NCBI RefSeq assembly: GCF_004363075.1
Contig: NZ_SNYN01000003.1
Coordinates: 1-64,000 of the forward strand
Source of the DNA: Actinorugispora endophytica
GTDB taxonomy: Bacteria; Actinomycetota; Actinomycetes; Streptosporangiales; Streptosporangiaceae
Length of the DNA stretch: 64,000 nucleotides
Reading direction: 5' to 3'
Both the position numbers and the translations under genes were made by a program. The first letter of the stretch is position 1. Every line of letters starts with the position of its first letter. This document shows, one piece after another, positions 35,554 to 43,708 of this stretch. The notes below the pieces were generated by a model that saw only the letters and a list, made by a program, of their open reading frames with translations, did no database searches and was not told where the DNA came from.

Positions 35554-36180
35554 GTGGCGGTCCAGGCACCGATCGGGGCGCGGTCGCGCAGCCAGAACCA
35601 GCGTCGCAAGAGGATCGTGCAGACGGCGGCGGCACTGGCGCTTCGCGGGGGCGTCGAGGCGATGCAGATGAGAGCGGTGGCCGAGCGCGCCGGGGTGGCG
35701 CTGGGCACGCTGTACCGGTACTTCCCGTCGAAGATGGACCTGGTGGTCGCGGTCGTCACCGAGGAGCTCGACCTCCTCGAGAGCAGTATCCGCCGCCGCC
35801 CGCCCCAGGCAGGGACCGCGTACGGCCGCGCGGTGGACGTGCTCATGCGGGCCACCCGCGGGCTGATGCGCGAACCCGAGCTCGCCGACGCGCTGGTGCG
35901 CTCGCTCATCATGACCGAGGCCCGGGCCGAACTCGGCCCGCGTATCACCGACCTGCTGTGGCGGGTCTGCGTCGGAGCGCCGCTGGGCCCGGACGGCGGG
36001 GAGCAGGGCGGTCGGCCCCCGGCCGAACCCGACCGCGACAGCGCCGAGTACATCCTGGTCGGCTCGCTGGCCGGCATCTGGATCTTCGAGATGCTGGAGA
36101 CCCTCAAGGGGCACCGCGACATCGAGGAGGTCCAGCGCCGCCTGGAGGTCGCGGCCGAGCCGCTGCTCGCCCGGTTCTGA
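35554..36180 (+). CDS. TetR-family regulator, KstR-like
   Basis: This 208-residue TetR repressor has its helix-turn-helix at about 15-60 (RKRIVQTAAALALRGG, VEAMQMRAVAERAGVALGTLYRYFPSKMDLV). The MQMRAVA.RA.VA.GTLYRYFPSK signature is close to mycobacterial KstR, repressor of sterol catabolism, whose ligands are acyl-CoA thioesters. The C-terminal ligand domain is less alike. I chose GTG 35554, which has GAGGGGAG eight bases upstream; the frame is open further upstream but Arg-rich and improbable. Two AACnnGTT boxes upstream suggest autoregulation and control of the divergent GT4 operon. Confidence 0.85.
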   Translation: MAVQAPIGARSRSQNQRRKRIVQTAAALALRGGVEAMQMRAVAERAGVALGTLYRYFPSKMDLVVAVVTEELDLLESSIRRRPPQAGTAYGRAVDVLMRATRGLMREPELADALVRSLIMTEARAELGPRITDLLWRVCVGAPLGPDGGEQGGRPPAEPDRDSAEYILVGSLAGIWIFEMLETLKGHRDIEEVQRRLEVAAEPLLARF

Positions 36181-36306
36181 TCCCCCGACCGTCGACGGCT
36201 CCACGCGGCCCCTGGGAATCTCCTGGGAGAAGCGGGGCGGACCGCCGGTCCGGCGAAGGAATAGAACCCGTTGCATTCGGTAGGGGGCAGGGCCGTGTCC
36301 CGGCCC

Positions 36307-37704
36307 CTACCTCTGGTCTCTGTCCAGGCCCAGAAGGTCACGAACCCCGTCGAGCAGGGTGGTCACCGCGTCGTCCGGCTTCTCGGAGACCGGGTCCGGG
36401 GACGGCGCGGCCGTCGACGGGGACGCCTCGGGGCTGGGGCGCGACTCCGGCCCGGGATGCGGCCCGGGGGACGGCGGGGTGTCCGGGTGGTGCGGCCCGG
36501 AGGTCGGATCCGCCGTGGCGGAGCGCTCCCCGGTCGGGGGCGGCGTCCCCGGGGCCGACGCGGTCGGAGCGGTCCCGGCCGCGGCAGGCCCGTGGTCCCG
36601 GTCGGGCTCGGGAGTCCCGGCGGCGTCGCCGGACAGGGGAGTGGCGTTCACCTGGCCGGGGGGCGGCCCTTCGGCCACGGTGGTCTCGGGGACGTCCCGC
36701 AGGAGGGCCCCCGCCCCCCACAGCCCGAAGGCGACCAGAGCGGTGGCCAGTCCGGCGGTGGCCGGGAGCAGCCAGCGGGACCGCTGGTCGCGCTCGTCGG
36801 GCGCGGCCCCGCCGACCGCGGGCGCGAGTTCGGACAGCGGCTCCGTGTAGTGCGGGAGGGGCAGGTCGAAGGTGGTGACCCGGTCGGCGGGAACCCTCGC
36901 GGGGTCCGCGTCCTCCTCGGTGGCGTCGAAGAGCGGCGCCTCCTCGGGGCCCTGCGGGGCGGACGGGACGGGGCCGCGTGTCCGGTGCAACGGGAAGCCG
37001 TTCGGACCCAGCGGCCTGACCAGGGTCCCGGCCGCCTGCCGCTTCGGAGCCGCGTCCGGGTCGGCGCAGTCGGAGACGACCCGCTCGCGCAGGCTCCGCG
37101 GCGGACCGGGCAGCGCGACCGAGGACAGCAGCCCGGGGAGGTCCGCCGGGACCGGCCGAAAGGGCATGGCGCCGTCCGGCTCCACCTCGTCGGAGAGCAG
37201 GTCCACGGCCCGCTTCGCCGCGGAGCGGCACAGTTCGCCCGTCGTCTCGGGGTCCAGGCCCAGCACGGTCGCGATCTGGGTGTGCGACAGGCCGTGCCGC
37301 ATGGAGAGTTCCAGCAGTTCGCGCTGGCTGGGCGGCATCTGGAGCACCGCGTTGACGACGGGGCGCTCCTCGGCCGAGGTGGGAAGTGCCCCGTAGGGGG
37401 TGCTCCGGGCGAAGCCGCGGTGCTGGCAGGCGGTCCGGGCCAGCGCGAACAGCCAGGGCCGGACCGCGTTCCGGTCGCGCAGCCGCGGCAGCAGTTCGAC
37501 CGCGGCCAGGAAGGTCGCGTACACGGCCGCGCCGGGGGCGTCCTCCTCCCCCGGGCCGGGGCCCAGTAGGCTCCAGCAGTAGCGGTAGAGCGCGGGGGAG
37601 AACGCGTCGTAGCACTGCTCGTGCCCCCGTCCCTCCCGCAGCAGGACCGCGAACCCGCCGTCGTCCTCGGCCCGGTGCCGCCCCGATCCTCGCTGCGTCG
37701 TCAC
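36307..37704 (-). CDS. ECF-like sigma factor fused to a membrane-anchored tail
   Basis: In this 465-residue protein the N-terminal third resembles an ECF sigma factor: region 2-like CYDAFSPALYRYCWSLLG..AVYATFLAAVELLPRLRD..AVRPWLFALART (about 30-95) and region 4 with ELLELSMRHGLSHTQIATVLGLDPETTGELCRSAAKRAVDLL (about 128-170). A linker of about 130 residues leads to one TM (about 308-333) and an extracytoplasmic Pro/Gly/Ser-rich tail ending in a short charged helix. The GTG start follows GGAGGA. Such fusions may dispense with a separate anti-sigma factor. Region 2 is poorly conserved, so DNA-binding competence is uncertain. Confidence 0.78.
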   Translation of the reverse strand: MTTQRGSGRHRAEDDGGFAVLLREGRGHEQCYDAFSPALYRYCWSLLGPGPGEEDAPGAAVYATFLAAVELLPRLRDRNAVRPWLFALARTACQHRGFARSTPYGALPTSAEERPVVNAVLQMPPSQRELLELSMRHGLSHTQIATVLGLDPETTGELCRSAAKRAVDLLSDEVEPDGAMPFRPVPADLPGLLSSVALPGPPRSLRERVVSDCADPDAAPKRQAAGTLVRPLGPNGFPLHRTRGPVPSAPQGPEEAPLFDATEEDADPARVPADRVTTFDLPLPHYTEPLSELAPAVGGAAPDERDQRSRWLLPATAGLATALVAFGLWGAGALLRDVPETTVAEGPPPGQVNATPLSGDAAGTPEPDRDHGPAAAGTAPTASAPGTPPPTGERSATADPTSGPHHPDTPPSPGPHPGPESRPSPEASPSTAAPSPDPVSEKPDDAVTTLLDGVRDLLGLDRDQR

Positions 37705-37870
37705 GCCTCCTCCGCCCGTCCGCTTCCACGTGGGGTCCCCGGACGCCCGGAAGGGGCGAAAAGCCGGGGATGCCCGAGACGCTAGCGACCGGGGTCACCG
37801 CTGTCCCCGGGTTCCAGGATATGTATCCAAACCGCAAGGTTGCTCTTACCCCGGGTAGTGCGAGCAGGGG

Positions 37871-37910
37871 CGGCGGAGGCCGGACAGGGACCCCTGTCCG
37901 GCCTCCGCCG
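37871..37910. terminator. Terminator hairpin of nadA
   Basis: A perfect 18-bp stem (CGGCGGAGGCCGGACAGG and inverse) with a 4-base loop ends 12 bases before the nadA stop codon position on the + strand, that is, just downstream of nadA. Confidence 0.75.
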
Positions 37911-37922
37911 GGCGGCCGGAGG

Positions 37923-38921
37923 CTACTCGCCGCCGCGCGAGGGCGACCCGATGGCGACCATGCGCTCGACGGACAGGCGGGCCCTGGCCGCGATGTCCTC
38001 GGGAACGGTGATCTCGGTGGTGCCGTGGCGCAGGGCCGCCAGCAGCTTCTCGGCGGTGATCATCTTCATGTAGTGGCACTCCGCGCGGGAGTTCACCGGC
38101 TCGAAGACGGTCGTGGGGTTGGCCGCGCGCAGCTGGTGCAGCATGCCGGTCTCGGTGGCGATGAGGACCTTGCCCGCGGTGGTCTTCTCCGCGGCGCTCA
38201 GCATGCCGCCGGTGGAGAGCACCTTGACCCGCTCCTGGGGCACCGCGCCCGAGGCGGCCAGGTACAGGGCCGACGTCGCGCAGCCGCACTCGGGGTGCAC
38301 GTACAGCTCGGCGTCGGGTTCGGCCTCGACCCGCCGGCGCAGGGTGTGGCCGTCGATCCCGGCGTGCACGTGGCACTCGCCCATCCACACGTGGATGTTG
38401 TCCCGCCCGGTCACCCGCTTGACGTGCGCGCCCAGGAACTGGTCGGGCAGGAACAGGATCTCCCTGTCCTCGGGGACGGACCGGATGACGTCGGCGGCGT
38501 TGGAGGAGGTGCAGCAGATGTCGGTCTCGGCCTTGACCGCGGCGGTGGTGTTGACGTACGCCACGACGACCGCCTCGGGGTGCTCCGCGCGCCACTTGCG
38601 CACGTCGTCGGCCGTGATCGTGTCGGCGAGCGAGCACCCGGCCTCGGGCTCGGGAAGCAGGATGGTCTTCTCGGGGGACAGGATCTTGGCCGTCTCCGCC
38701 ATGAAGTGCACGCCGCAGAAGACGATGGTGCTCGCCTCGACGCCGGCGGCCAGCCTGGACAGAGCGAGGGAGTCCCCGGTGTGGTCCGCGATGTCCTGGA
38801 TCTCGGGGCGCTGGTAGTTGTGCGCGAGGATGACCGCGTCGCGCTCCCTGGCCAGGCGGCGGACCTCCTCGGCCCACTCCTGCCTGGCCCGTGTGTCCAT
38901 TGGGGCGGTGACCGTTGCCAT
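37923..38921 (-). CDS. nadA: Quinolinate synthase A
   Basis: This 332-residue enzyme condenses iminoaspartate with dihydroxyacetone phosphate to quinolinate in de novo NAD synthesis, using a [4Fe-4S] cluster. It contains [62 protein letters not shown] and [12 protein letters not shown], covering the three cluster cysteines. ATG 38921 follows AAGGAAG; the much longer open frame upstream is the antisense of nrtR. nadB and nadC, often in the same operon, do not follow; a terminator does. It is divergent from nrtR, its probable repressor. Confidence 0.93.
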   Translation of the reverse strand: MATVTAPMDTRARQEWAEEVRRLARERDAVILAHNYQRPEIQDIADHTGDSLALSRLAAGVEASTIVFCGVHFMAETAKILSPEKTILLPEPEAGCSLADTITADDVRKWRAEHPEAVVVAYVNTTAAVKAETDICCTSSNAADVIRSVPEDREILFLPDQFLGAHVKRVTGRDNIHVWMGECHVHAGIDGHTLRRRVEAEPDAELYVHPECGCATSALYLAASGAVPQERVKVLSTGGMLSAAEKTTAGKVLIATETGMLHQLRAANPTTVFEPVNSRAECHYMKMITAEKLLAALRHGTTEITVPEDIAARARLSVERMVAIGSPSRGGE

Positions 38922-39006
38922 GTCGGTGCTTCTTCCTTCAGCCGGGCCGGAGGCCCGCCGCGCCGGTCGGCGGGACGGTCCCGAACGTGCCGATGTGGTC
39001 ACATCT

Positions 39007-39031
39007 AGTTTTCGTCTGATAGGCAAAAACT
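39007..39031. promoter_or_regulatory. Candidate NrtR operator
   Basis: AGTTTT and AAAACT arms, separated by 13 bases, form an inverted repeat in the 153-base gap between divergent nadA and nrtR. Symmetry and location suit an NrtR operator controlling both genes. Confidence 0.5.
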
Positions 39032-39074
39032 CGACGCAGCTTAACATGACTTCCAACGGACGGAAGGGACCGGG

Positions 39075-39812
39075 GTGAACATCGACGAGGTCGGCGAGAA
39101 ACTCGTGAGCGGTCTCCAGGAGCGTTCCTCCGGGAGCGGGCCCAAGGCGGCCCACGAAGTGCTGGCCGTGGTCTTCCAGATCCGCCAGGACCGGCTGTGC
39201 GTGCTGGTGTGGCGGCGCGGCCGTCCGCCGTGCGAGGGGCTGTGGGCACTGCCCGGAGGGCGGCTGGGCGCGGCGGAGGGGCTGGGCGAGTCGATCCGCC
39301 GCCAGCTCGCGCAGAAGGTGGACGTGCGCGACCTCTCCCACCTCGAACAGCTGGAGACCCGGGGCGATCCCGACCGGGACCCCTTCGGCCGCACTCTCGC
39401 GACCGCCTACCTGGGGCTCGTCCCCGCCGGGATCGACCCGGTCGTCCCCGTCGACACCGAGTGGCGGCCGGTCCCGGAGCTGCCGCCCATGGCGTTCGAC
39501 CACGCGGCCATGGTCGGCTCGGCCCGGCGCCGCCTGCGCGCCAAGCTCTCCTACACCAACATCGGTTTCGCGCTCGCGCCGCCCGAGTTCACCATGTCCG
39601 AGCTCTCGCGCTACTACCGCGCCGCGCTCGGCCACGACGTGGCGGCCACCAACCTGCGCCGGGTCCTGCTGCGCCGGGGGCAGATCGAGGAGACCGGGCA
39701 GAGCGTGCCCTCGGGGCGCTCGGGCGGGCGGCCCGCCGCGCTCTTCCGGTTCCGCGCCCGGAGCCTGGAGATCACCGACGCCTTCGCGGTGCTGCGCCCG
39801 CCGAGCGGGTAG
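39075..39812 (+). CDS. nrtR: NrtR-type Nudix-related transcriptional regulator of NAD synthesis
   Basis: This 245-residue protein has an N-terminal Nudix domain (about 25-150) and a C-terminal winged helix (about 160-240: [41 protein letters not shown]). The Nudix box [24 protein letters not shown] lacks the catalytic REUxEE glutamates (it reads RQLAQK), so it should bind rather than hydrolyse its ligand. NrtR proteins repress NAD genes and are released by ADP-ribose. Divergence from nadA supports this role. GTG 39075 is the start. A 256-base repeat element begins right after the TAG stop. Confidence 0.88.
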   Translation: MNIDEVGEKLVSGLQERSSGSGPKAAHEVLAVVFQIRQDRLCVLVWRRGRPPCEGLWALPGGRLGAAEGLGESIRRQLAQKVDVRDLSHLEQLETRGDPDRDPFGRTLATAYLGLVPAGIDPVVPVDTEWRPVPELPPMAFDHAAMVGSARRRLRAKLSYTNIGFALAPPEFTMSELSRYYRAALGHDVAATNLRRVLLRRGQIEETGQSVPSGRSGGRPAALFRFRARSLEITDAFAVLRPPSG

Positions 39813-40068
39813 GGAACCTCCGGCGCGGGGGTGACTCGGGCACCGGTGTTTCGGGGGCCTTTCGGCCTCATGCCGTACGGATCACGGGGTGACGGCGGAC
39901 GGCGACGGCGAGCGGGGGCCGGGGGTGGGAGCCATCCTTCCCGACGTCCGTGGTGTCCGTTCCTCCCGGTGATCTTGACCTTTTCGGGGTCCCAGAGACG
40001 GTTGAGACCTCGAAAAGGTCAAGATCACCGGGAGGCAGGGCCCGAACCACCCCCGCGCCGGAGCTTCC
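39813..40068. repeat. 256-bp element with 29-bp terminal inverted repeats
   Basis: The left end (39813-39841) and the inverse of the right end (40040-40068) match at 26 of 29 positions. The left end is the first base after the nrtR TAG. An inner family 1 palindrome lies at 39962-40033. The element has no ORF. The layout is that of a MITE or REP-like non-autonomous element. Related ends occur after pdtaS, the SDR gene and the HAD gene. Confidence 0.7.
39962..40033. repeat. Family 1 palindrome, reversed orientation
   Basis: Arms pair over about 25 bp (CCTCCCGGTGATCTTGACC and following TTTTCG) with a few mismatches near the loop. The loop region read on the - strand (TCTCAACCGTCTC) corresponds to TCTCAACCGCCTC of the 31712-31795 copy, so this copy is inverted relative to it. 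Confidence 0.7.
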
Positions 40069-40147
40069 CCAGTGGCCGCGAAGGCCGCCGCCGGAGCCGC
40101 GGGCGGCAGCCGGAACCGGCGCGCTCCCTTGTGTTAGCGTCCCTTTT

Positions 40148-40804
40148 GTGACGATCCGCAGCGTAGTTTTCGATGTCGGTGAGACCCTGATCGACGAGAC
40201 CAGGATCTTCGCCCGGTGGGCCGACCGCCTCGGGGTGCCGCACCTGACCTTCTTCGGGGTGCTCGGCGGGGTCATCACCGAAGGGCGGCCGATGCTGGAC
40301 GCCTTCAGACTGGTCAAGCCCGGGTTCGACCTGGGGGCCGAGACCGCCGCCTGGCGGCGGGACGAGCCGGAGTCGCTGCGCGAGGACTTCGACGAGGAGG
40401 ACCTCTACCCGGACGTGCGCGCCGCCCTGGGCGACCTGCGCGCGCGGGGGGTGCGGGTGCTCGTCGCCGGGAACCAGCCGGTGCAGGCGGGACCCGCGCT
40501 GGAGGCCATGGGCCTGCCGGTGGACGCCGTCCACATCTCGGACGTGTGGGGGGTGGCGAAGCCCGCCCCGGAGTTCTTCGCCCGGGTCGTCGAGGAGGCC
40601 GGCGCCGACCCCGACCAGATCCTCTACGTGGGCGACCGCCTCGACAACGACGTCCTTCCGGCGAAGGCCGCGGGCCTGCGCGCCGCGCTGCTGCGCCGCG
40701 GGCCCTGGGGCTACCTGCACGCCGAGCGGCCCGAGGCCGAGCAGGCCGACGTCATCCTCTCCGGCCTGTCCGAACTGCCCGACTGGGTGGCGAAAGCCGA
40801 CTAG
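40148..40804 (+). CDS. HAD-family hydrolase
   Basis: This 218-residue HAD-superfamily hydrolase has motif I VFDVGETL with nucleophile Asp9 but Gly in place of the second Asp, an alpha-helical cap (about 20-95), motif II VLVAGNQP, and motif III/IV KPAPEFFARVV...ILYVGDRLDNDVLPAKAAG. It resembles actinomycete HAD-IA phosphatases of unknown substrate; loss of the second Asp is seen in dehalogenase-like members. GTG 40148 lies 7 bases after TAGCGT, a good -10 hexamer, suggesting a leaderless transcript. The stop is in CTAG and is followed by a repeat element. Confidence 0.82.
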   Translation: MTIRSVVFDVGETLIDETRIFARWADRLGVPHLTFFGVLGGVITEGRPMLDAFRLVKPGFDLGAETAAWRRDEPESLREDFDEEDLYPDVRAALGDLRARGVRVLVAGNQPVQAGPALEAMGLPVDAVHISDVWGVAKPAPEFFARVVEEAGADPDQILYVGDRLDNDVLPAKAAGLRAALLRRGPWGYLHAERPEAEQADVILSGLSELPDWVAKAD

Positions 40805-40850
40805 AGAGTCCCCGGGGTGGGGGTGATTCGGGCACCGGTGGTTCCGTTGA

Positions 40851-40940
40851 CGGTCTTGGGCTTTCTGCCCTTCCCGGCCCCGAAACGGGCAGAAAGCCCA
40901 CGGTCATTCCGAGCGGGGGCGGAACCAGCCCTCGAACCGC
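40851..40940. repeat. Dispersed repeat family 2, copy 2
   Basis: It matches 25705-25793 over about 90 bases. Here the stem is perfect over 13 bp (GGGCTTTCTGCCC / GGGCAGAAAGCCC) around a GC-rich loop, followed by the shared GTCATTCCGAGCG and GCCCTCGAACC. Confidence 0.7.
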
Positions 40941-40977
40941 CGCCTCCGAGACCCCGGAAAGGCCAAGACAGCGGGGG
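40935..40977. repeat. Half copy of the family 1 palindrome
   Basis: CCGCCTCCGAGACCCCGGAAA followed by GGCCAAGACAGCGGGG matches the loop and right arm of the 31712-31795 palindrome. The left arm is absent, replaced by family 2 sequence, so this looks like a recombined or decayed copy. Confidence 0.65.
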
Positions 40978-41113
40978 ACGTCCGCTTTTCCCGGAAAGAG
41001 AGAAAAGTGGCAAATGTTAGATTTGGTGGTCCGAGTGGTTTGGGGTGTGAAACAGGGGGAACGAGGGTGCGCATGACCGAACGGCGGCTCTCCCAAGGAC
41101 ACGTCCACGTCCC

Positions 41114-42274
41114 ATGATCACCTTCGCGGGCGTCACCAAGCGTTACCCCGATGGCACCACGGCCGTCGACGACCTCCACATCGAGATCCCCACCGGGCGG
41201 ATCACTGTCTTCGTCGGCCCCTCGGGCTGCGGGAAGACCACCTCGCTGCGGATGATCAACCGGATGGTGGAACCCACCTCGGGTTCGATCGCCATCGACG
41301 GCCGGGACGTGCGGGCGCAGGACCCCGCGGTACTGCGCCGCTCCATCGGCTACGTCATCCAGCAGGCCGGGCTCTTCCCGCACCGCACCGTCGTCGACAA
41401 CATCGCGACCGTGCCGCTCCTGCTCGGCTGGAAGAAGGCCGGGGCCCGTGCGCGCGCCCGGGAACTGATGGAACTGGTGGGCCTCGACCCCGAGCAGGCC
41501 GGGCGCTACCCGCACCAGCTGTCCGGGGGCCAGCAGCAGCGCGTGGGCGTCGCCCGGGCCCTGGCCGCGGACCCGCCCGTCCTCCTCATGGACGAGCCGT
41601 TCAGCGCGGTGGACCCGGTCGTGCGCACCGGCCTCCAGGACGAGCTGCTCCGGTTGCAGAGCGAACTGCGCAAGACCATCGTCTTCGTCACCCACGACAT
41701 CGAGGAGGCGGTCCGGCTCGGGGACTCCATCGCGGTCTTCCGGCCAGGCGGCGTCCTGGCCCAGGCCGACGCGCCCGAGCGGCTCCTGGCCGAGCCCGTG
41801 GACGCGTTCGTGGAGGGCTTCATCGGCTACGACCGGGGTGTGCGGCGGCTCTCGTTCTTCCCCGCGCGTCTGCTCGACCTCCACACGGACGCGATCGTCG
41901 GCGAGGGCGCCCCGATCGCCCGCGCCCGCGAAGTGGCCCGGAGCAGTGGCGAGCCGTGGCTGCTGGCGGTGGACGGGGAGCGCCGCCCGCGCGGCTGGGT
42001 CGCCGCCCGGGACCTGGAGCGCGGCGCCGTCGGCTCCGTCGACGCCGTCGGCGACCTCGACCTCGTCGGCTACGGGCACGTCTTCACCGTCGCCACCGAC
42101 TCCCTGCGCGCCGCCCTGGACGCCGCCGTGCTGTCGCCCGCGGGGCGCGCCGTCGGGGTCGACGAGGAGGGCCGGGTCGTCGGAGTGGTCGCCCAGACCG
42201 ACCTGGGGTCGGCCATCTGGGCGGTCGGCACCGACGACGCGCCGACCACCCGACCGGTGGGCCGGAATGGGTGA
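41114..42274 (+). CDS. Glycine betaine/choline ABC transporter ATPase (OpuCA-like)
   Basis: This 386-residue ATPase of the OpuA/ProV class shows Walker A GPSGCGKTT (about 35-43), IGYVIQQAGLFPHRTV (Q-loop), [15 protein letters not shown], Walker B LLMDEPFSAVDP and the VTHDIEEAV switch. A C-terminal region (about 250-375) corresponds to the regulatory CBS part of OpuCA but is divergent. It is the first gene of an operon with two permeases and a binding protein; the stop overlaps the first permease. Import of quaternary amines for osmoprotection is inferred from the family; choline, carnitine or ergothioneine are alternatives. Confidence 0.87.
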   Translation: MITFAGVTKRYPDGTTAVDDLHIEIPTGRITVFVGPSGCGKTTSLRMINRMVEPTSGSIAIDGRDVRAQDPAVLRRSIGYVIQQAGLFPHRTVVDNIATVPLLLGWKKAGARARARELMELVGLDPEQAGRYPHQLSGGQQQRVGVARALAADPPVLLMDEPFSAVDPVVRTGLQDELLRLQSELRKTIVFVTHDIEEAVRLGDSIAVFRPGGVLAQADAPERLLAEPVDAFVEGFIGYDRGVRRLSFFPARLLDLHTDAIVGEGAPIARAREVARSSGEPWLLAVDGERRPRGWVAARDLERGAVGSVDAVGDLDLVGYGHVFTVATDSLRAALDAAVLSPAGRAVGVDEEGRVVGVVAQTDLGSAIWAVGTDDAPTTRPVGRNG

Positions 42275-42974
42275 CCAACCGCTGGTCCGGTGGGACTGGA
42301 TCACCGGGAACCTGGTCGACCCGATCGGCACGCGGCTGCTGGAGCACCTCCAGCTGTCACTGTCCCCGATCCTGATCGGCCTGCTGCTCGCCGTGGTCCT
42401 CGGCGTGGCCTGCGCGCGCTGGCGGTGGCTCTACCCGCCGGTGTTCACCGGCGTCAACGTCCTGTACGCGGTGCCGTCCATCGCGCTGTTCTTCCTGCTG
42501 CTGCCCTACACGGGATTCGGCCCGTGGACCGCGATCATCCCGTTGAGCCTGTACACGCTGGCGATCCTGGTGCCCAACGTGGTGGACGGCCTCGGCCAGG
42601 TCCCCGACCACGTGCGCCAGGCCGCCGTCGCGATGGGCTTCTCGCCGCTGCGCAGGCTCGTCCAGGTGGAGTTCCCCATCGCGCTGCCGGTGGTCATCGC
42701 GGGCCTGCGGGTGGCGGCCGTGGCCACCATCAGCATGGTCAGCGTCGCCTCCCTGGTCGGGCTCGGCGGACTCGGCCAGCTGATCCTCACCGACGGGTTC
42801 CGGCGCCAGTTCACCACCCCGATCGTCGTGGGGATCACGCTCTCGGTCCTGCTGGCCTTCCTCGTGGACGGGGTGCTCGTGCTGGCGCAGCGCCTGCTCA
42901 CGCCGTGGACGCGCGACCACGGGGCCGCGGCCGGGCGCGGGAGCGCCCGAAGGGGAGAGGGAGCCCGGACGTGA
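42267..42974 (+). CDS. Glycine betaine/choline ABC transporter permease (OpuCB-like)
   Basis: This 235-residue BPD_transp_1 permease has about six TM segments and the EAA-type loop QAAVAMGFSPLRRLVQVEFPIALPVVIAGLRVAAVATI. ATG 42267 overlaps the ATPase gene by 8 bases, and its TGA overlaps the second permease start as GTGA. The YAVPSIALFFLLLPYTGFG segment is typical of OpuCB. It forms the membrane channel with the second permease. Confidence 0.87.
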   Translation: MGDQPLVRWDWITGNLVDPIGTRLLEHLQLSLSPILIGLLLAVVLGVACARWRWLYPPVFTGVNVLYAVPSIALFFLLLPYTGFGPWTAIIPLSLYTLAILVPNVVDGLGQVPDHVRQAAVAMGFSPLRRLVQVEFPIALPVVIAGLRVAAVATISMVSVASLVGLGGLGQLILTDGFRRQFTTPIVVGITLSVLLAFLVDGVLVLAQRLLTPWTRDHGAAAGRGSARRGEGART

Positions 42975-43645
42975 ACATCCTTCTCTCCTTCTGGGAGTGG
43001 TTCGGCGACCCCGCGCAGTGGTCCGGTGCCGCCGGCATCCCGGCGCGCCTGGCCGAGCACGTCGGCTACTCGGCGCTGGCCCTGCTGCTCGCCGCCCTGA
43101 TCGGCATCCCCATCGGCCTGGCCACCGGGCACACCGGCCGCGGGGGCTTCCTCACCGCGAGCCTGGCCAACATCGCCCGCGCGCTGCCCACCATCGGCGT
43201 CCTCATGCTGGTGGTGCTCGCCGCCGGGATCGGCCTGCTCCCGGTGATGGTCGCCCTCGTGGCGCTGGCGGTACCGCCGGTCATGGTCAACGCCCACGAG
43301 GGGGTGCGCGGCGTCGACCCGCAGCTCAGGGATGCCGCCCGGGGCATGGGGATGCGCGGCTGGGAGGTGCTGCTCAGACTGGAGCTGCCCGTGGCGCTCC
43401 CGCTGGTCCTGCTGGGGCTGCGCACCGCGGCCGTCCAGGTCGTCTCCACGGCCACCATCGCCGCCTACGTCGGCATCGGGGGTCTGGGCCGCTTCATCGT
43501 GGACGGCCAGGCGCGCAGGGAGTTCGACATGGTGGTGGGCGGCTCGCTGCTGGTCGTCCTGCTCGCCGTGCTCGTCACCGCGCTGTTCGCCCTGCTGCGC
43601 CGGTTCCTGGTGGCCCCCGGTCTGCGCGGGGCGGCCACGGGGTAG
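42971..43645 (+). CDS. Glycine betaine/choline ABC transporter permease (OpuCD-like)
   Basis: This 224-residue second permease has about five or six TM segments, RALPTIGVLMLVV, the EAA-type loop RDAARGMGMRGWEVLLRLELPVALPLVLLGLRTAAVQVV and the conserved ATIAAYVGIGGLGRFI. GTG 42971 overlaps the previous stop. 63 bases separate it from the binding lipoprotein, still consistent with one operon. Confidence 0.87.
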   Translation: MNILLSFWEWFGDPAQWSGAAGIPARLAEHVGYSALALLLAALIGIPIGLATGHTGRGGFLTASLANIARALPTIGVLMLVVLAAGIGLLPVMVALVALAVPPVMVNAHEGVRGVDPQLRDAARGMGMRGWEVLLRLELPVALPLVLLGLRTAAVQVVSTATIAAYVGIGGLGRFIVDGQARREFDMVVGGSLLVVLLAVLVTALFALLRRFLVAPGLRGAATG

Positions 43646-43708
43646 CCGCCCGGTCCCGCACCCCGCGTTTCCGTGAGATCCTCCGCGATACAAGAAGAGA
43701 GCGACACA

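Larger units (their letters stand above)
40805..41113. other. Repeat-rich intergenic region and opuC promoter
   Basis: The first 170 bases are made of repeats: 40815-40840 matches the left end of the 39813 element (GGGGGTGATTCGGGCACCGGTG versus GGGGGTGACTCGGGCACCGGTG), then family 2 copy 2, then half of a family 1 palindrome. From 40985 to 41050 the sequence is A+T richer (AAATGTTAGATTTGG) and probably holds the promoter of the betaine transporter operon. Confidence 0.55.

Noticed and set aside
37741-37790. GGAAGGGGCGAAAAGCC sequence as a further copy of repeat family 2
   Set aside because: Only a short stretch is similar and the inverse arm and ATTCCGAGCG tail are missing.
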